A stretch of DNA of 64,000 nucleotides from positions 1 to 64,000 of the forward strand of contig NZ_QJRI01000160.1 in the NCBI RefSeq assembly GCF_003254565.1, in the 5' to 3' direction. Numbering within the stretch: the first letter of the stretch is position 1; every line of letters starts with the position of its first letter. The translations under genes and the position numbers were made by a program. Origin of the DNA: Flavobacterium nitrogenifigens. Its GTDB lineage: Bacteria > Bacteroidota > Bacteroidia > Flavobacteriales > Flavobacteriaceae. The notes below the pieces were generated by a model. The model made no database searches and was not told where the DNA came from. It was given only the letters and a program-made list of their open reading frames with translations. Shown here in pieces: positions 22,034 to 31,446 of the stretch.

Positions 22034-23926
22034 CTATTTTATTACGCCTGTAAATCCTCCTCTTGGCAGGCACTCAATTTTTAATACGGTGCCTTTTTTT
22101 ACCTTTATTATTTCAGAAGAAAAAGATTTATCGTCTTTACCGTCTTTTATAAGTTCAAAACTATAAGTCCCTTTGCCAAGGAAATCAAATGTTACAGTTA
22201 AAGTCTGAGCCAGATCTTTACCGTTTAAGCCTCCAATGTACCATTTATCTGCCTTTTTACGGGCAATAATAACTTTTTCGCCGGGAAAGCCGTCAATTAA
22301 TTGCGTATCGTCCCAACTTACCGGCACTTTTTTCAGAAATTCTTTGGCCGGTTCAGGCAATGATCTGTAGGCCGATGGCCTATCGGCAAAATGCTGCAGG
22401 CCTGATTCAAAAACGACTGCCAAAGCCAATTCGTGGCCATAAGAAGTAATATGCGGATGCTGTGAGTTTGAAAAAGTTACAGGAGTGTAATCCATCGAGC
22501 CTACTGCATTTCGAGTAAAAGGAAGCGTGGTATTGTGTACAGCCGCTTTATCTGTAAGTTCAGCCGTATTGTTGTACCATTCTGCTCCATAAACTGCCTC
22601 GGTGGACATCAGGTTCGGATAAGTTCTAGCCCAGCCTCGAGGAACAGTGGCACCATGAAAATTTACCATCAGATGATATTTAGCGGCATCTTCTAAAATA
22701 GCGATGTAGTACTGCATCATTTCTTGCTGGTCGCCTGCAAAAAAGTCGACTTTAATGCCATACACGCCAATCTTATTGAGCCACGAAAATTCCTTGGCTC
22801 TTTTTTCAGCCGTTTGCAAACGATCGTTTGGAGTAGGCTCCATCCAGCTTGTGCCAGAATTGTACCATATCATAGGTTTTATAGATTTGCTTTTGGCATA
22901 GTTTACCGCATCGATAATACTGCCTCCATTTGCCATTACATCCCATTCCCAGTCAATAAGCACGTACGGCCAGTTCATTTCAACAGCCAAATCGATATAA
23001 TCCTTCACAATCTGATAATCCTTAGATCCTCGGTTGTTGGCCCAGTAGATCCAAGAAACGGCACCAGGCTTAATCCATTGGGTATCTTTCACGCGGCTAG
23101 GCGCACTTACATCTGTAATAAGAGTAGAGGCCACGATATCAGAAAGTTTTCCAATTATTACGGTATGCCATTGGGAGTGCCATGGCTGTTTTGATTGCAC
23201 AGCAGAAGGATATGCAATTTGATATTCATCATCATTTGAAGTGCTCGTTAATCTGGCACCGCAGTTCCCCTCGCTGATATCAGCTTCAGAAATCAATGCC
23301 CACACTGGTTGGTCTTGAAGCTTATACAATGCTGGAAATCCATATTGCTGTGCCTTATCTGCTGCTGATTCGCCTGTTCTATAAGGGAAAAATCTTTCGT
23401 AAGAAGGATCGTATGGCTGCATCCATCGGTCTGCTTTTTTCGGCAGGCTGTATGTCGTAGCTTCTCCAGTAATGCTAAGTTTAGAATCGGAAGCATCAGG
23501 AAATACATAACGAAAGGCTACTCCGTTGTTATAAACCCTGAAAATGATATCTAAAGTCTGATTGTTTGTGTTTTTAAAATGAAATGTTTTTTCAACTGCT
23601 GTATTTTCGCAATGCTTGCGTTTGCCACAGATCATCTCGTAAGTGTCCTTCACCGAAACAGATTCAGATTGTCCAACAAACAATAGATTCCCCACAAACT
23701 GCTGATCTTCTCGTGTTATGCCTAATTTTGATTCGCGAACCACTTCTGAAAGTGTATTGTCGCTTTGGTATAAAACTTTATAAGAAACACCATCAGGCTT
23801 ATTGTTATCTGGCAGGTTTAAAATAACCTGCATACGTCCATCAGGAGAACTGATCTTCTGGGCGTCTATACAGAAGGAACATAAAAAAAGGATTAAAAAA
23901 AGGCTTTGCCTTGCTGCTGATATCAT
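22034..23926 (-). CDS. GH97 alpha-glycosidase, second complete copy
   Basis: Exported (signal ending IDAQ), 630 residues, with the same three-domain plan as the GH97 at 18556 but only distantly similar. The barrel segment YGIKVDFFAGDQQEMM places Asp394 at the retaining-enzyme nucleophile position. AVGSMDYTPVTF and the C-terminal sandwich (ending PRGGF) are also GH97 features. Retaining alpha-galactosidase activity is favoured over SusB-like glucosidase. It lies 10 bases downstream of GH2 and 20 bases upstream of the esterase, in a compact operon starting at GH29. Divergence from the other copy suggests a different aglycone or linkage and not a recent duplication. Confidence 0.87.
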   Translation of the reverse strand: MISAARQSLFLILFLCSFCIDAQKISSPDGRMQVILNLPDNNKPDGVSYKVLYQSDNTLSEVVRESKLGITREDQQFVGNLLFVGQSESVSVKDTYEMICGKRKHCENTAVEKTFHFKNTNNQTLDIIFRVYNNGVAFRYVFPDASDSKLSITGEATTYSLPKKADRWMQPYDPSYERFFPYRTGESAADKAQQYGFPALYKLQDQPVWALISEADISEGNCGARLTSTSNDDEYQIAYPSAVQSKQPWHSQWHTVIIGKLSDIVASTLITDVSAPSRVKDTQWIKPGAVSWIYWANNRGSKDYQIVKDYIDLAVEMNWPYVLIDWEWDVMANGGSIIDAVNYAKSKSIKPMIWYNSGTSWMEPTPNDRLQTAEKRAKEFSWLNKIGVYGIKVDFFAGDQQEMMQYYIAILEDAAKYHLMVNFHGATVPRGWARTYPNLMSTEAVYGAEWYNNTAELTDKAAVHNTTLPFTRNAVGSMDYTPVTFSNSQHPHITSYGHELALAVVFESGLQHFADRPSAYRSLPEPAKEFLKKVPVSWDDTQLIDGFPGEKVIIARKKADKWYIGGLNGKDLAQTLTVTFDFLGKGTYSFELIKDGKDDKSFSSEIIKVKKGTVLKIECLPRGGFTGVIK

Positions 23927-23936
23927 ATTCTTTTAA

Positions 23937-26369
23937 TTAAATTGATGTAATAGTAATGGTCTGTGGCTGTAATCCATCTCCGGAAACGGTTACTTTGATT
24001 TCTCCTTTCTCGTGCGTGCTTCTCACAATTGCCAGAGCCCTTCCGTGCCAAGCTTTTCGAGTAAGAGATTGATAGGGTTCAAAATCTTTTAGATTGGCAT
24101 TATCCACTCCTTGTATAGTTCCAGGCCCTTCAATTTTAAAAGTAAGGCGTCTATCTGCATTAGGATTCAAAACTCCTTCCCGATCCCTTAGTTCAACTGC
24201 AATATAGGACAGATCTTGTCCGTCAGCTTTGATCTCTTTTCGGTCGGCCACCAATTTAATCTGCACCGCCTCACCTGCTGTTTTCAGCGTAACGGATTCC
24301 TGTTCTTTTTCATTTGCTACACCAACCGCTCTTAAGCTGCCTGATGCATAAGGTACGGTAAAAACCGCTTTAAATTCTTGCTGCTCGCCCGTCTGCTTTT
24401 CTCCTAAAAGCTGGCCATTAAGATACAGTCTAACCTTTGGATATTTGGAATACACTTCGACCTCCACATTTTTCCCAGTATATTCAGTCCATGTCCAGCT
24501 TTCCCATGTAGGATATACCGACCACCACGTCTGCTTGATTTCCAGAGGTTCTGGTGCCGGCTCTCGAACTGCCATATAGAGTTTTTCTTTATCATTATAA
24601 AGCATTCCTCTATAATGTGCAATAGGTTTTCTCCATCCAATCAAATCTATATCTCCACAGTAAGCGCCGTGCCATGGAAAAAAATCATTCTCCCAATGCT
24701 CTCCAGGCACTTCTCCAGAATAATAGTAGCGTCCTATTCCAGATTCTCCCAGATAATCCATGGCTGTCCATACAAAGTCTCCAATGATGTACTTGTTTTT
24801 CTGCACTAATTCCCAGTTTTTAAAAGCATCTTTAGGATACGATTCTGTTTGGACTATAATTCTAGAGGGCACTCTTGTATGGTCTTGCGGCGCTTTGTCT
24901 AAGTTGTAGTTGTATCCCGCAACATCATGCTGAGCCATCAAAGGATCAAATATATCCCAATTTTTACCGCCATTAACAACGGCCGATGTTACCGGACGGC
25001 TTGTATCGATTTTCTTTATTTCTTCAGAAAGCATTTTGGCCGTATTCACTGCATCAGGATCTTCCCTTTCTGGTATTTCATTTCCAATGCTCCACATAAA
25101 AATACTCGGATGATTGCGGTCGCGCAATACCATGGCCTGCAAATCGCGTTTCCACCAGGCATTGAAATAGTTTGAATAGTCATATTTATTTTTACCAATC
25201 TTCCAGCAGTCAAAAGATTCGTCCATAACCAGCAAACCTAATCTGTCGCAAGCGTCTAGGAATGCTTCTGATGGAGGATTATGCGATGTTCTTACAGCGT
25301 TGAATCCGCTGGCTTTTAAAAGCTCCACTTTGCGCTGTTCTGCACGGTCAAAAGCAGCGGCGCCAAGAGCACCGTTATCGTGATGCACACATCCTCCGTT
25401 GAGCTTAATTGTTTTTCCGTTGAGCTGAAATCCATTCTCAGCTGTAAATTTAAGAGAGCGGATTCCAAAATCGACAATACTCTCATCAATAATTTTCTTC
25501 TGTTTTGCAACCTGCATCAAGACTTTATACAAAAAAGGCTGCTGCGGGCTCCAAAGTGCCGGATTACTTACTTTTATAAGCTGAGTCACGACTTTTTCGC
25601 TCTTTGGAGAAAGCACCACTTTTGTTTCATGACGTCCTGCGGTATTGGAATTCGGATTTTGGATTAATGCTGTAACGGTAATTTCCTGTAACGATTCGGT
25701 TTCATTCATCAGTTTTGTTTCCACGCGAACCGTTGCTTTTTTGGCAGAAATCTCGAAAGTACTGATTCCTGTTCCCCATTGCGCTATATGAACTGGATTG
25801 GTCTGAATTAGCCAGACATGTCTGTAGATTCCCGATCCGCTATACCAACGGCTATTCATCTGCTGCGAATTGTCTACACGCACAGCAATAACATTCTGTT
25901 CTCCATATTTGAGATACTGAGAAAGATCGTAGCTAAAAGAGGAATATCCGTAAGGATAAACGCCAAGCGATTTTCCGTTAATAAACACTTCGGAATTCAT
26001 ATAAACCCCTTCAAAATAAATCGCTGTTTTTTGGGTCTTCCAATTCTCTGGCACCGTAAAAGTCTTTCTGTACCAAGCGACTCCTGCGGGAAAATATCCT
26101 CCTCCTGCTCCAGTAGGATTCTTTGGATGAACTTTACCTTCAATACTCCAATCATGAGGCAGATCAAGCTTTCGCCAATCTTTATCATTGAAATTATCGG
26201 ATGACGCTTTAGTTTCCTCTCCTAAAAAAAATCTCCAATCATCGTCAAAAAGCTGTTTTCTCTTTACGTTTTCCTGTGCATGCAGAGATAAAAAATTTAG
26301 AAGCAGCAGGCATAAAAACAGCATGCTTTTCTTTAAATAGTGTATGTGATGCAGAATTGAATTATTCAT
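23937..26369 (-). CDS. GH2 beta-galactosidase with C-terminal Ig-like domains
   Basis: Exported 810-residue GH2. Jelly roll about 35-190, Ig-like domain about 195-305, barrel about 310-600, then two extra beta domains of the DUF4982/invasin-like type (CGDIDLIGWRKPIAHYR through the end). The acid/base is in MWSIGNEIPER (Glu431) and the nucleophile in IVQTESYP (Glu509). This architecture is typical of Bacteroidota beta-galactosidases of polysaccharide loci. Expected role: removal of beta-1,2-galactose from xyloglucan side chains. A second ATG at codon 16 (MLFLCLLLL) would give a shorter signal peptide; the first is kept because the intergenic space to the upstream GH2 is only 47 bases. GH2 beta-glucuronidase is less likely because the N-x-K motif was not found. 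Confidence 0.85.
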   Translation of the reverse strand: MNNSILHHIHYLKKSMLFLCLLLLNFLSLHAQENVKRKQLFDDDWRFFLGEETKASSDNFNDKDWRKLDLPHDWSIEGKVHPKNPTGAGGGYFPAGVAWYRKTFTVPENWKTQKTAIYFEGVYMNSEVFINGKSLGVYPYGYSSFSYDLSQYLKYGEQNVIAVRVDNSQQMNSRWYSGSGIYRHVWLIQTNPVHIAQWGTGISTFEISAKKATVRVETKLMNETESLQEITVTALIQNPNSNTAGRHETKVVLSPKSEKVVTQLIKVSNPALWSPQQPFLYKVLMQVAKQKKIIDESIVDFGIRSLKFTAENGFQLNGKTIKLNGGCVHHDNGALGAAAFDRAEQRKVELLKASGFNAVRTSHNPPSEAFLDACDRLGLLVMDESFDCWKIGKNKYDYSNYFNAWWKRDLQAMVLRDRNHPSIFMWSIGNEIPEREDPDAVNTAKMLSEEIKKIDTSRPVTSAVVNGGKNWDIFDPLMAQHDVAGYNYNLDKAPQDHTRVPSRIIVQTESYPKDAFKNWELVQKNKYIIGDFVWTAMDYLGESGIGRYYYSGEVPGEHWENDFFPWHGAYCGDIDLIGWRKPIAHYRGMLYNDKEKLYMAVREPAPEPLEIKQTWWSVYPTWESWTWTEYTGKNVEVEVYSKYPKVRLYLNGQLLGEKQTGEQQEFKAVFTVPYASGSLRAVGVANEKEQESVTLKTAGEAVQIKLVADRKEIKADGQDLSYIAVELRDREGVLNPNADRRLTFKIEGPGTIQGVDNANLKDFEPYQSLTRKAWHGRALAIVRSTHEKGEIKVTVSGDGLQPQTITITSI

Positions 26370-26416
26370 TTTTGTTATTTGATTTTATGCTGTTCTAAAA
26401 TAATGCAGCTAAGACG

Positions 26417-29400
26417 CTACTGCTTTTGGAGATATTCTAAAGTAAATCCAAACTCATACGGTTTGCTGCCAGAATTGGTATATTTTTCCATTGTTTTTGC
26501 CCCCCAGGAATCATTGCCTCCAACACCATGTATATTTAGATCAATATTTAGGTTTATAAAATCGCGTCTGGCCAACTGATAGTCATGTCTGGCATTTTCC
26601 AAATCTTCTTCTGCATAACGCCAAGCGCGGAAATTCAGCGGCTGCAATCCCGTTACTTTAATACTGTTTCCGTCTGGAGATTCAAGAGAAAACCAGCGCA
26701 CATCACTGCGATTTGCATTATCTTGCGGAGCTGGATACGGAACAATAAAATGTTCGAGATCTTTGTGATACGCTCCTAAAAAAGAAGCTGTTTTTCGGTC
26801 TGGGTAATTCTCATAAGGGCCTCGGCCATACCAATCTACGGCATTATAATTTTTGGAAATGCGCAGTCTCATTCCAAATTTAGGAATTTGTCCGATCGTA
26901 TCGTTTAATGGCCTATAAAAAGCTTTTGTTCCTAATTTTCCATCTCCGTTGAGCTGATATTCCAGCGTATAATTGGCTCCAATACGAGGAAAATTGATAT
27001 CAAACTTTACCGTAGCCAAGGTGTCTTGTTTAGTTATAGCAACCTTTTTAACCACTCTATCGGCTGTTGCGTTTTTCCATTTTGAGAATTCTTTTGAATA
27101 ACCGCTCTGCTTCTGGTTGTCATTTGGCGTTTTCCAGAAATAAGGCTCCAAAGGTCCTATTAAAAGCTCCTGATCTTTAATCTTCCAGCTTGTCAAATCA
27201 CCATTGGTTTTATCGAAAACAAAATTCATAGCATCCGTTTTAAGCTCAATAGCAGCAGGTGTTTCCTTTACTTTAACAGTCTTTGCTCCAGAAATATTGT
27301 TTTTCCACTGGTAAGGTTTAATGACAAACTGCTCGCGGGCGATGCAATAGCCTGTTTCTGCCCAAAGTGCGGCGTCTTTTAGCCTTACATAAATATTGAG
27401 GCAGATCTCAGAACAGGTTTTCTGTTCGTTCTGAAGATGTGGAAGATCAATAACAGAAGAAGCGCCTGACAAAACAGAACCAAAGTTCAGAAGGCCTTTC
27501 TGCAAAGATTTTCCTTCGCAGACATATTCATATTCGATATCGAAATTTTGAAGCGGCAGAAAATCAAAACGATTGGTGGCTTTAATGCTTGTTTTCTTTT
27601 CATCCTGCATCTGGAAAACGACAGGCTGATAGACTTTCTGCACCTCATAATAATGCGGATACGGTTTTCGATCAGAAGAAACAAGTCCTCTCATGACAAA
27701 ATTGCCATCGTTGGGCTTGTCGCCAAAATCTCCGCCATACGCCCAGAATTCACTGTCTTTTAATGCATAATCGTCAGGATGCTGGGTAAGCTTAAACGGA
27801 GAACCATCTTTAGCTTTTGGCAGTCCGTGCTCGTCCCATTCCCAGATTGCAGCTCCGCATAGGCTTGGATCTGCATAAATTATATCCCAGTATTCCTGCA
27901 GATTGCCTCCAGAATTTCCCATAACATGCGCATACTCGCGCATAATTACGGGTTTGTCTTTGATCCTCTCGCCCAATTTCTTGAAATCCTCGGGATGCAG
28001 ATAGCTGTCATCATAAAGATCTGATATTTCTCTGTGGGTATCCGAGAAAACCAGACGCGTCTTATCAAGTTTGCGGATGGTATCTGCCATTGTCTTCATA
28101 TTTTCTCCTTTTCCTCCTTCATTCCCCAATGACCAGAAGATAACGCACGCATGATTTTTGTCTCTTTCAACAAGCGATACTGCACGTTCTATATGAGAAA
28201 TTTTCCAGAGAGGATCTTCACCCAGCTCTTTATTCCCCAGACCGAAAGCATGGGATTCCTGATTCGCCTCGTCCATTACATAAAAACCGTATTTATCGCA
28301 AAGCTCATAAAACAGCGGATCATCGGGATAATGGCTTGTGCGTATCATATTGATATTGGCCTGCTTCATGAGCTCCATGTCTTTCACCATGACTTGGCGG
28401 CTGATATACCTTCCGGTACGCGGATGCATTTCATGCCTATTAATGCCTTTCAATTTCACCGCTTTGCCATTGATGTAAAATACGTCCCCGCGCACTTCAA
28501 TGCTGCGAACGCCAAAATAGCATTCGGCTCTGTCTACAATCTCATTTTTCTTATTTTTAAGCTCTAGCACAAGCTTGTACAAATCCGGAGTTTCTGCCGA
28601 CCACAGTTTCGGATTCTCTAGTATGGCGCTAATCGCAAAGGTGCTTTTATCGGATGATGAAACAGGCGCTTTTGCCTGAAACTGTTTTTCTACATAACCT
28701 CCTGATTTTGAATACCCGCTTATGGCTGCTTCAACTTTCAAGCCCGCAGAATTCTCTTTATGCCTGTTATCCAAACGGACATCGATGGCAACTTTTGCCT
28801 TTGAAAAGCTTTTATCCGGAACTGCTTTTACAAAATAATCTCCAATAAAAATTTTAGGTCTTGCAATCAGATCCACATCTCGAAATATCCCTGCCAATCG
28901 CCAAATATCCTGATCTTCCATATAACTGCCGTCGCAGTATTTGTAAACCTCTAGGGCCAGTTTATTTTCCCCTTTCTCTATATAGGGAGTAATATCGAAC
29001 TCGGCAGGCGACATAGAGTTTTCGCTATAACCAACTTTATGTCCGTTTACCCACAGGTACATTGCCGACTGGACTCCACCAAAATTAATAAACACCTGTT
29101 TATCAAACCAATTATCTGGAACAACGAAACTTGTTGTATAACTCCCTACCGGATTCCTTTCTTTAAAAGCTGTATAATCTTTATCGGGCTCAGCGCTTAC
29201 TCGCGGAATATCTTTTTTGAAGGGATAGGCGACATTGGTATAAATTGGCGTTCCAAATCCCTGCAATTCCCAACTCCCAGGCACCAGAATAGCATTCCAG
29301 TTATCTGTAGAAAAATCTTTGGCATAAAATCCAACCGGTCTAGACTGGGGATCAGCAGACCAGTTAAATCTCCACATTCCATTTAGGGACTTAAGCATTG

Positions 29401-29554
29401 GATTATTTTTTTTCTTCTCGGCAAGAAAACCGTAAGCATGGGGTTTTTCCTTATTGATCCCATTAACCGCTGGATTCTCCCAATCATTTACCAGCTGGGC
29501 ATCTGCAATATTAACCGCAAGAAACACGGCAATGAGAAAGATTTTTTTTATCAT
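26417..29554 (-). CDS. GH2 beta-galactosidase, LacZ-type
   Basis: Large GH2 of the LacZ five-domain plan, about 1045 residues from the ATG at 29554. A frame opening 18 bases earlier adds MFKPID in front of a clean signal peptide (MIKKIFLIAVFLAVNIADAQ). Motifs: RHEMHPRTGR and IRTSHYPDDP in the barrel, acid/base in FWSLGNEGG (Glu479), nucleophile in MREYAHVMGNSGG (Glu540), IWEWDEHGL, and the C-terminal small-chain domain with GRGPYENYPDR. It should hydrolyse beta-galactosides in the periplasm. Two GH2 galactosidases side by side plus the GH42 suggest division of labour between galactosyl linkages or between long and short oligosaccharides; which does what is not visible. Confidence 0.87.
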   Translation of the reverse strand: MIKKIFLIAVFLAVNIADAQLVNDWENPAVNGINKEKPHAYGFLAEKKKNNPMLKSLNGMWRFNWSADPQSRPVGFYAKDFSTDNWNAILVPGSWELQGFGTPIYTNVAYPFKKDIPRVSAEPDKDYTAFKERNPVGSYTTSFVVPDNWFDKQVFINFGGVQSAMYLWVNGHKVGYSENSMSPAEFDITPYIEKGENKLALEVYKYCDGSYMEDQDIWRLAGIFRDVDLIARPKIFIGDYFVKAVPDKSFSKAKVAIDVRLDNRHKENSAGLKVEAAISGYSKSGGYVEKQFQAKAPVSSSDKSTFAISAILENPKLWSAETPDLYKLVLELKNKKNEIVDRAECYFGVRSIEVRGDVFYINGKAVKLKGINRHEMHPRTGRYISRQVMVKDMELMKQANINMIRTSHYPDDPLFYELCDKYGFYVMDEANQESHAFGLGNKELGEDPLWKISHIERAVSLVERDKNHACVIFWSLGNEGGKGENMKTMADTIRKLDKTRLVFSDTHREISDLYDDSYLHPEDFKKLGERIKDKPVIMREYAHVMGNSGGNLQEYWDIIYADPSLCGAAIWEWDEHGLPKAKDGSPFKLTQHPDDYALKDSEFWAYGGDFGDKPNDGNFVMRGLVSSDRKPYPHYYEVQKVYQPVVFQMQDEKKTSIKATNRFDFLPLQNFDIEYEYVCEGKSLQKGLLNFGSVLSGASSVIDLPHLQNEQKTCSEICLNIYVRLKDAALWAETGYCIAREQFVIKPYQWKNNISGAKTVKVKETPAAIELKTDAMNFVFDKTNGDLTSWKIKDQELLIGPLEPYFWKTPNDNQKQSGYSKEFSKWKNATADRVVKKVAITKQDTLATVKFDINFPRIGANYTLEYQLNGDGKLGTKAFYRPLNDTIGQIPKFGMRLRISKNYNAVDWYGRGPYENYPDRKTASFLGAYHKDLEHFIVPYPAPQDNANRSDVRWFSLESPDGNSIKVTGLQPLNFRAWRYAEEDLENARHDYQLARRDFINLNIDLNIHGVGGNDSWGAKTMEKYTNSGSKPYEFGFTLEYLQKQ

Positions 29555-29612
29555 GTCAATGGGTTTGAACATTTTTGTATGTTCCTAATTATTAATAACT
29601 TGTAACAGCGAC

Positions 29613-31265
29613 TTAATACTGTATCTTAAAAACTACCGCTATGGCATTCGGCATAACTTTTGGTTTGGCAATTGCCAGCGAATCATTATTCTGTTTCCAT
29701 GATATTTTTTCATTGCTTCCCAGCACTTTAATGCTTTTTATTTTTCTGTTTTCTTTTGCTTTGCCAAGAGATTTTACGATTATATCTTCTGAAGGCGCTC
29801 CCATAACCGAAACATAAAGCAGATTGCCTTTCTGGTTGAAACGAATGTCTTTCTCAGTTAAGCTGGCCTTACCTTCATTAAAGCCTGCATCTTTTATTGG
29901 ATTGCTTGTCTCAGCAATCGGCCCTTCTCCAAAAACTTTCCAAGGGCGGGTATCAAAAATACTTTCTTTGTTTACATCCATCCATTTGGCTATATCTTCA
30001 AGAATTGCAATTTCTTTCTCATCAATAGAACCATCTCCGCGCACTGGAATATTTAACAGCAAGTTTCCATTTTTGCTGACAATATCAATAAGCATCTGAA
30101 CAACCGTTTTGGCTGATTTATATCCGTTGTTGTCATAAATTGCCCTGCTGTAATGCCAGTCGCCAATACAGGTGCAGGTCTGCCAAGCTTCGTTTTGAAT
30201 CTGGTCGGGCACTCCTCTTTCCACATCCCAAACCATACATTTTTTCTGTTCTGAAGTCAGCACTTTTCCAAATAAAACTGCTTCCAGCTTGTTATCATGG
30301 GACGCCATGTTGGTATTGTAGTAATGGGCCGCTATTTTCAGGCCTGCATCGCTTACAGGATAAAGCGGAAGTCCCGTATCATCAAAATAAAGAAGGTCCG
30401 GTTTGTAAATATTGATTAAATCCATCGTGCGGTTATAAAAATTCTCGCAATATTCTACAGAAGGAATAGAGGCTCCATTATCCCAGTTCCACTGTCCCCA
30501 TAAAGAGGTAATGCTTTGCTCGCTTCCAGCGCTTAGCGGATGGTTTTGCGCATATAAAGCCTGAGGATCTAACCCTTCCCACCAAGTGCCAATTCCGTCT
30601 TTCTTGGTAAGTTTTCCATCGTAAGGAATTCCAGCATAAGGCCCTTTTTTGTCTGAACGCTGCGAAGTTTCAAACCAAGTCCAAGCATGAGCTGCATGAA
30701 CACTTAATCCAAATGGCAATCCCTGTTTTTTAGCCGCCGCAGCCCAGCCTGAAATAATATCCTTTTTAGGACCGACTTTTGTAGAATTCCACGCTTGGTA
30801 CTTGCTGTTCCATAAATCAAGATTGTCATGATGGTTGGCCATGGCAAAAAAATACTGTGCTCCCACCCGTTTATAAAGCGCTACAATTTTCTCAGGATCC
30901 CAGTTGTCAGCTTTCCAATCCTTAATAACCTCCTTAAACCCTGCTTTAGACGGGTGCCCGTAATGTTCTGCATGCCATTTGTACTGCGCTCCGCCTTCAT
31001 CATACATAAATCGGCCATACCAATCTCCCTGCTCCGGCTGGCATTGCGGTCCCCAATGCGCCCAAATTCCAAACTTAGCATTACGAAACCATTCAGGAGT
31101 TTTATACTGCTGGAGAGATTCCCAAGTCGGTTTAAATTTTCCCGAAGCGACCTTTTCAGTGTTTTCTGTAACCGGCGACTGGTATTTTTGCTGTGCCTGT
31201 AAAAAACTGGCGCAGAGGATGCATAAAGCAGCAAATAATTGGTTTCTTTTATTCTTTTTATACAT
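29613..31265 (-). CDS. GH29 alpha-L-fucosidase
   Basis: Exported 550-residue fucosidase (signal ending LQAQ). The GH29 barrel shows KFGIWAHWGPQCQPEQGDWY, AMANHHDNLDLW and the nucleophile strand LLYFDDTGLP (Asp295 most likely). A C-terminal beta-sandwich begins at about residue 450. It would remove alpha-1,2-fucose from the galactose of fucogalacto-xyloglucan, the outermost sugar of the side chain, before the galactosidases act. It is the first gene of GH29-GH2-GH2-GH97-esterase. A short hairpin (GTTAGC/GCTAAC, 31283-31299) lies 17 bases before its ATG. The acid/base glutamate is poorly conserved in GH29 and was not assigned. Confidence 0.9.
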   Translation of the reverse strand: MYKKNKRNQLFAALCILCASFLQAQQKYQSPVTENTEKVASGKFKPTWESLQQYKTPEWFRNAKFGIWAHWGPQCQPEQGDWYGRFMYDEGGAQYKWHAEHYGHPSKAGFKEVIKDWKADNWDPEKIVALYKRVGAQYFFAMANHHDNLDLWNSKYQAWNSTKVGPKKDIISGWAAAAKKQGLPFGLSVHAAHAWTWFETSQRSDKKGPYAGIPYDGKLTKKDGIGTWWEGLDPQALYAQNHPLSAGSEQSITSLWGQWNWDNGASIPSVEYCENFYNRTMDLINIYKPDLLYFDDTGLPLYPVSDAGLKIAAHYYNTNMASHDNKLEAVLFGKVLTSEQKKCMVWDVERGVPDQIQNEAWQTCTCIGDWHYSRAIYDNNGYKSAKTVVQMLIDIVSKNGNLLLNIPVRGDGSIDEKEIAILEDIAKWMDVNKESIFDTRPWKVFGEGPIAETSNPIKDAGFNEGKASLTEKDIRFNQKGNLLYVSVMGAPSEDIIVKSLGKAKENRKIKSIKVLGSNEKISWKQNNDSLAIAKPKVMPNAIAVVFKIQY

Positions 31266-31282
31266 TTTGATTTTTATTTTTT

Positions 31283-31299
31283 GTTAGCCCTGAGCTAAC
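31283..31299 (-). other. Small hairpin in the GH29 leader
   Basis: GTTAGC, five-base loop, GCTAAC; six perfect pairs ending 17 bases before the GH29 ATG. On the minus strand it is followed by an A-rich stretch up to the start codon. A role in mRNA stability or initiation is possible but unproven. Confidence 0.35.
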
Positions 31300-31400
31300 G
31301 TGTTTTTAAATTTTTCTTTTCGGCTTTTATTGCAAAAGATTATTGGCTTTCTAATTTACCGTAGATTCTGCTGATACAGGTACATAATCTCTATATGAAA

Positions 31401-31431
31401 GTCCTAACAGAGATTACTCTACTGTTAGGAC
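31401..31431 (-). terminator. Hairpin downstream of GH74
   Basis: A perfect 10-bp stem (GTCCTAACAG / CTGTTAGGAC) starts 16 bases after the GH74 stop. On the minus strand it is followed by TTTC only, a short U-run. It probably ends or attenuates the SusC-to-GH74 transcript before GH29. Confidence 0.65.
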
Positions 31432-31446
31432 TTCTGTCAATTTAAT

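Noticed and set aside
31266..31446. A family A site upstream of GH29
   Set aside because: ACCGTAG occurs at about 31362 but in the wrong orientation and without a second half-site. GH29 may be read through from GH74 or use another promoter.
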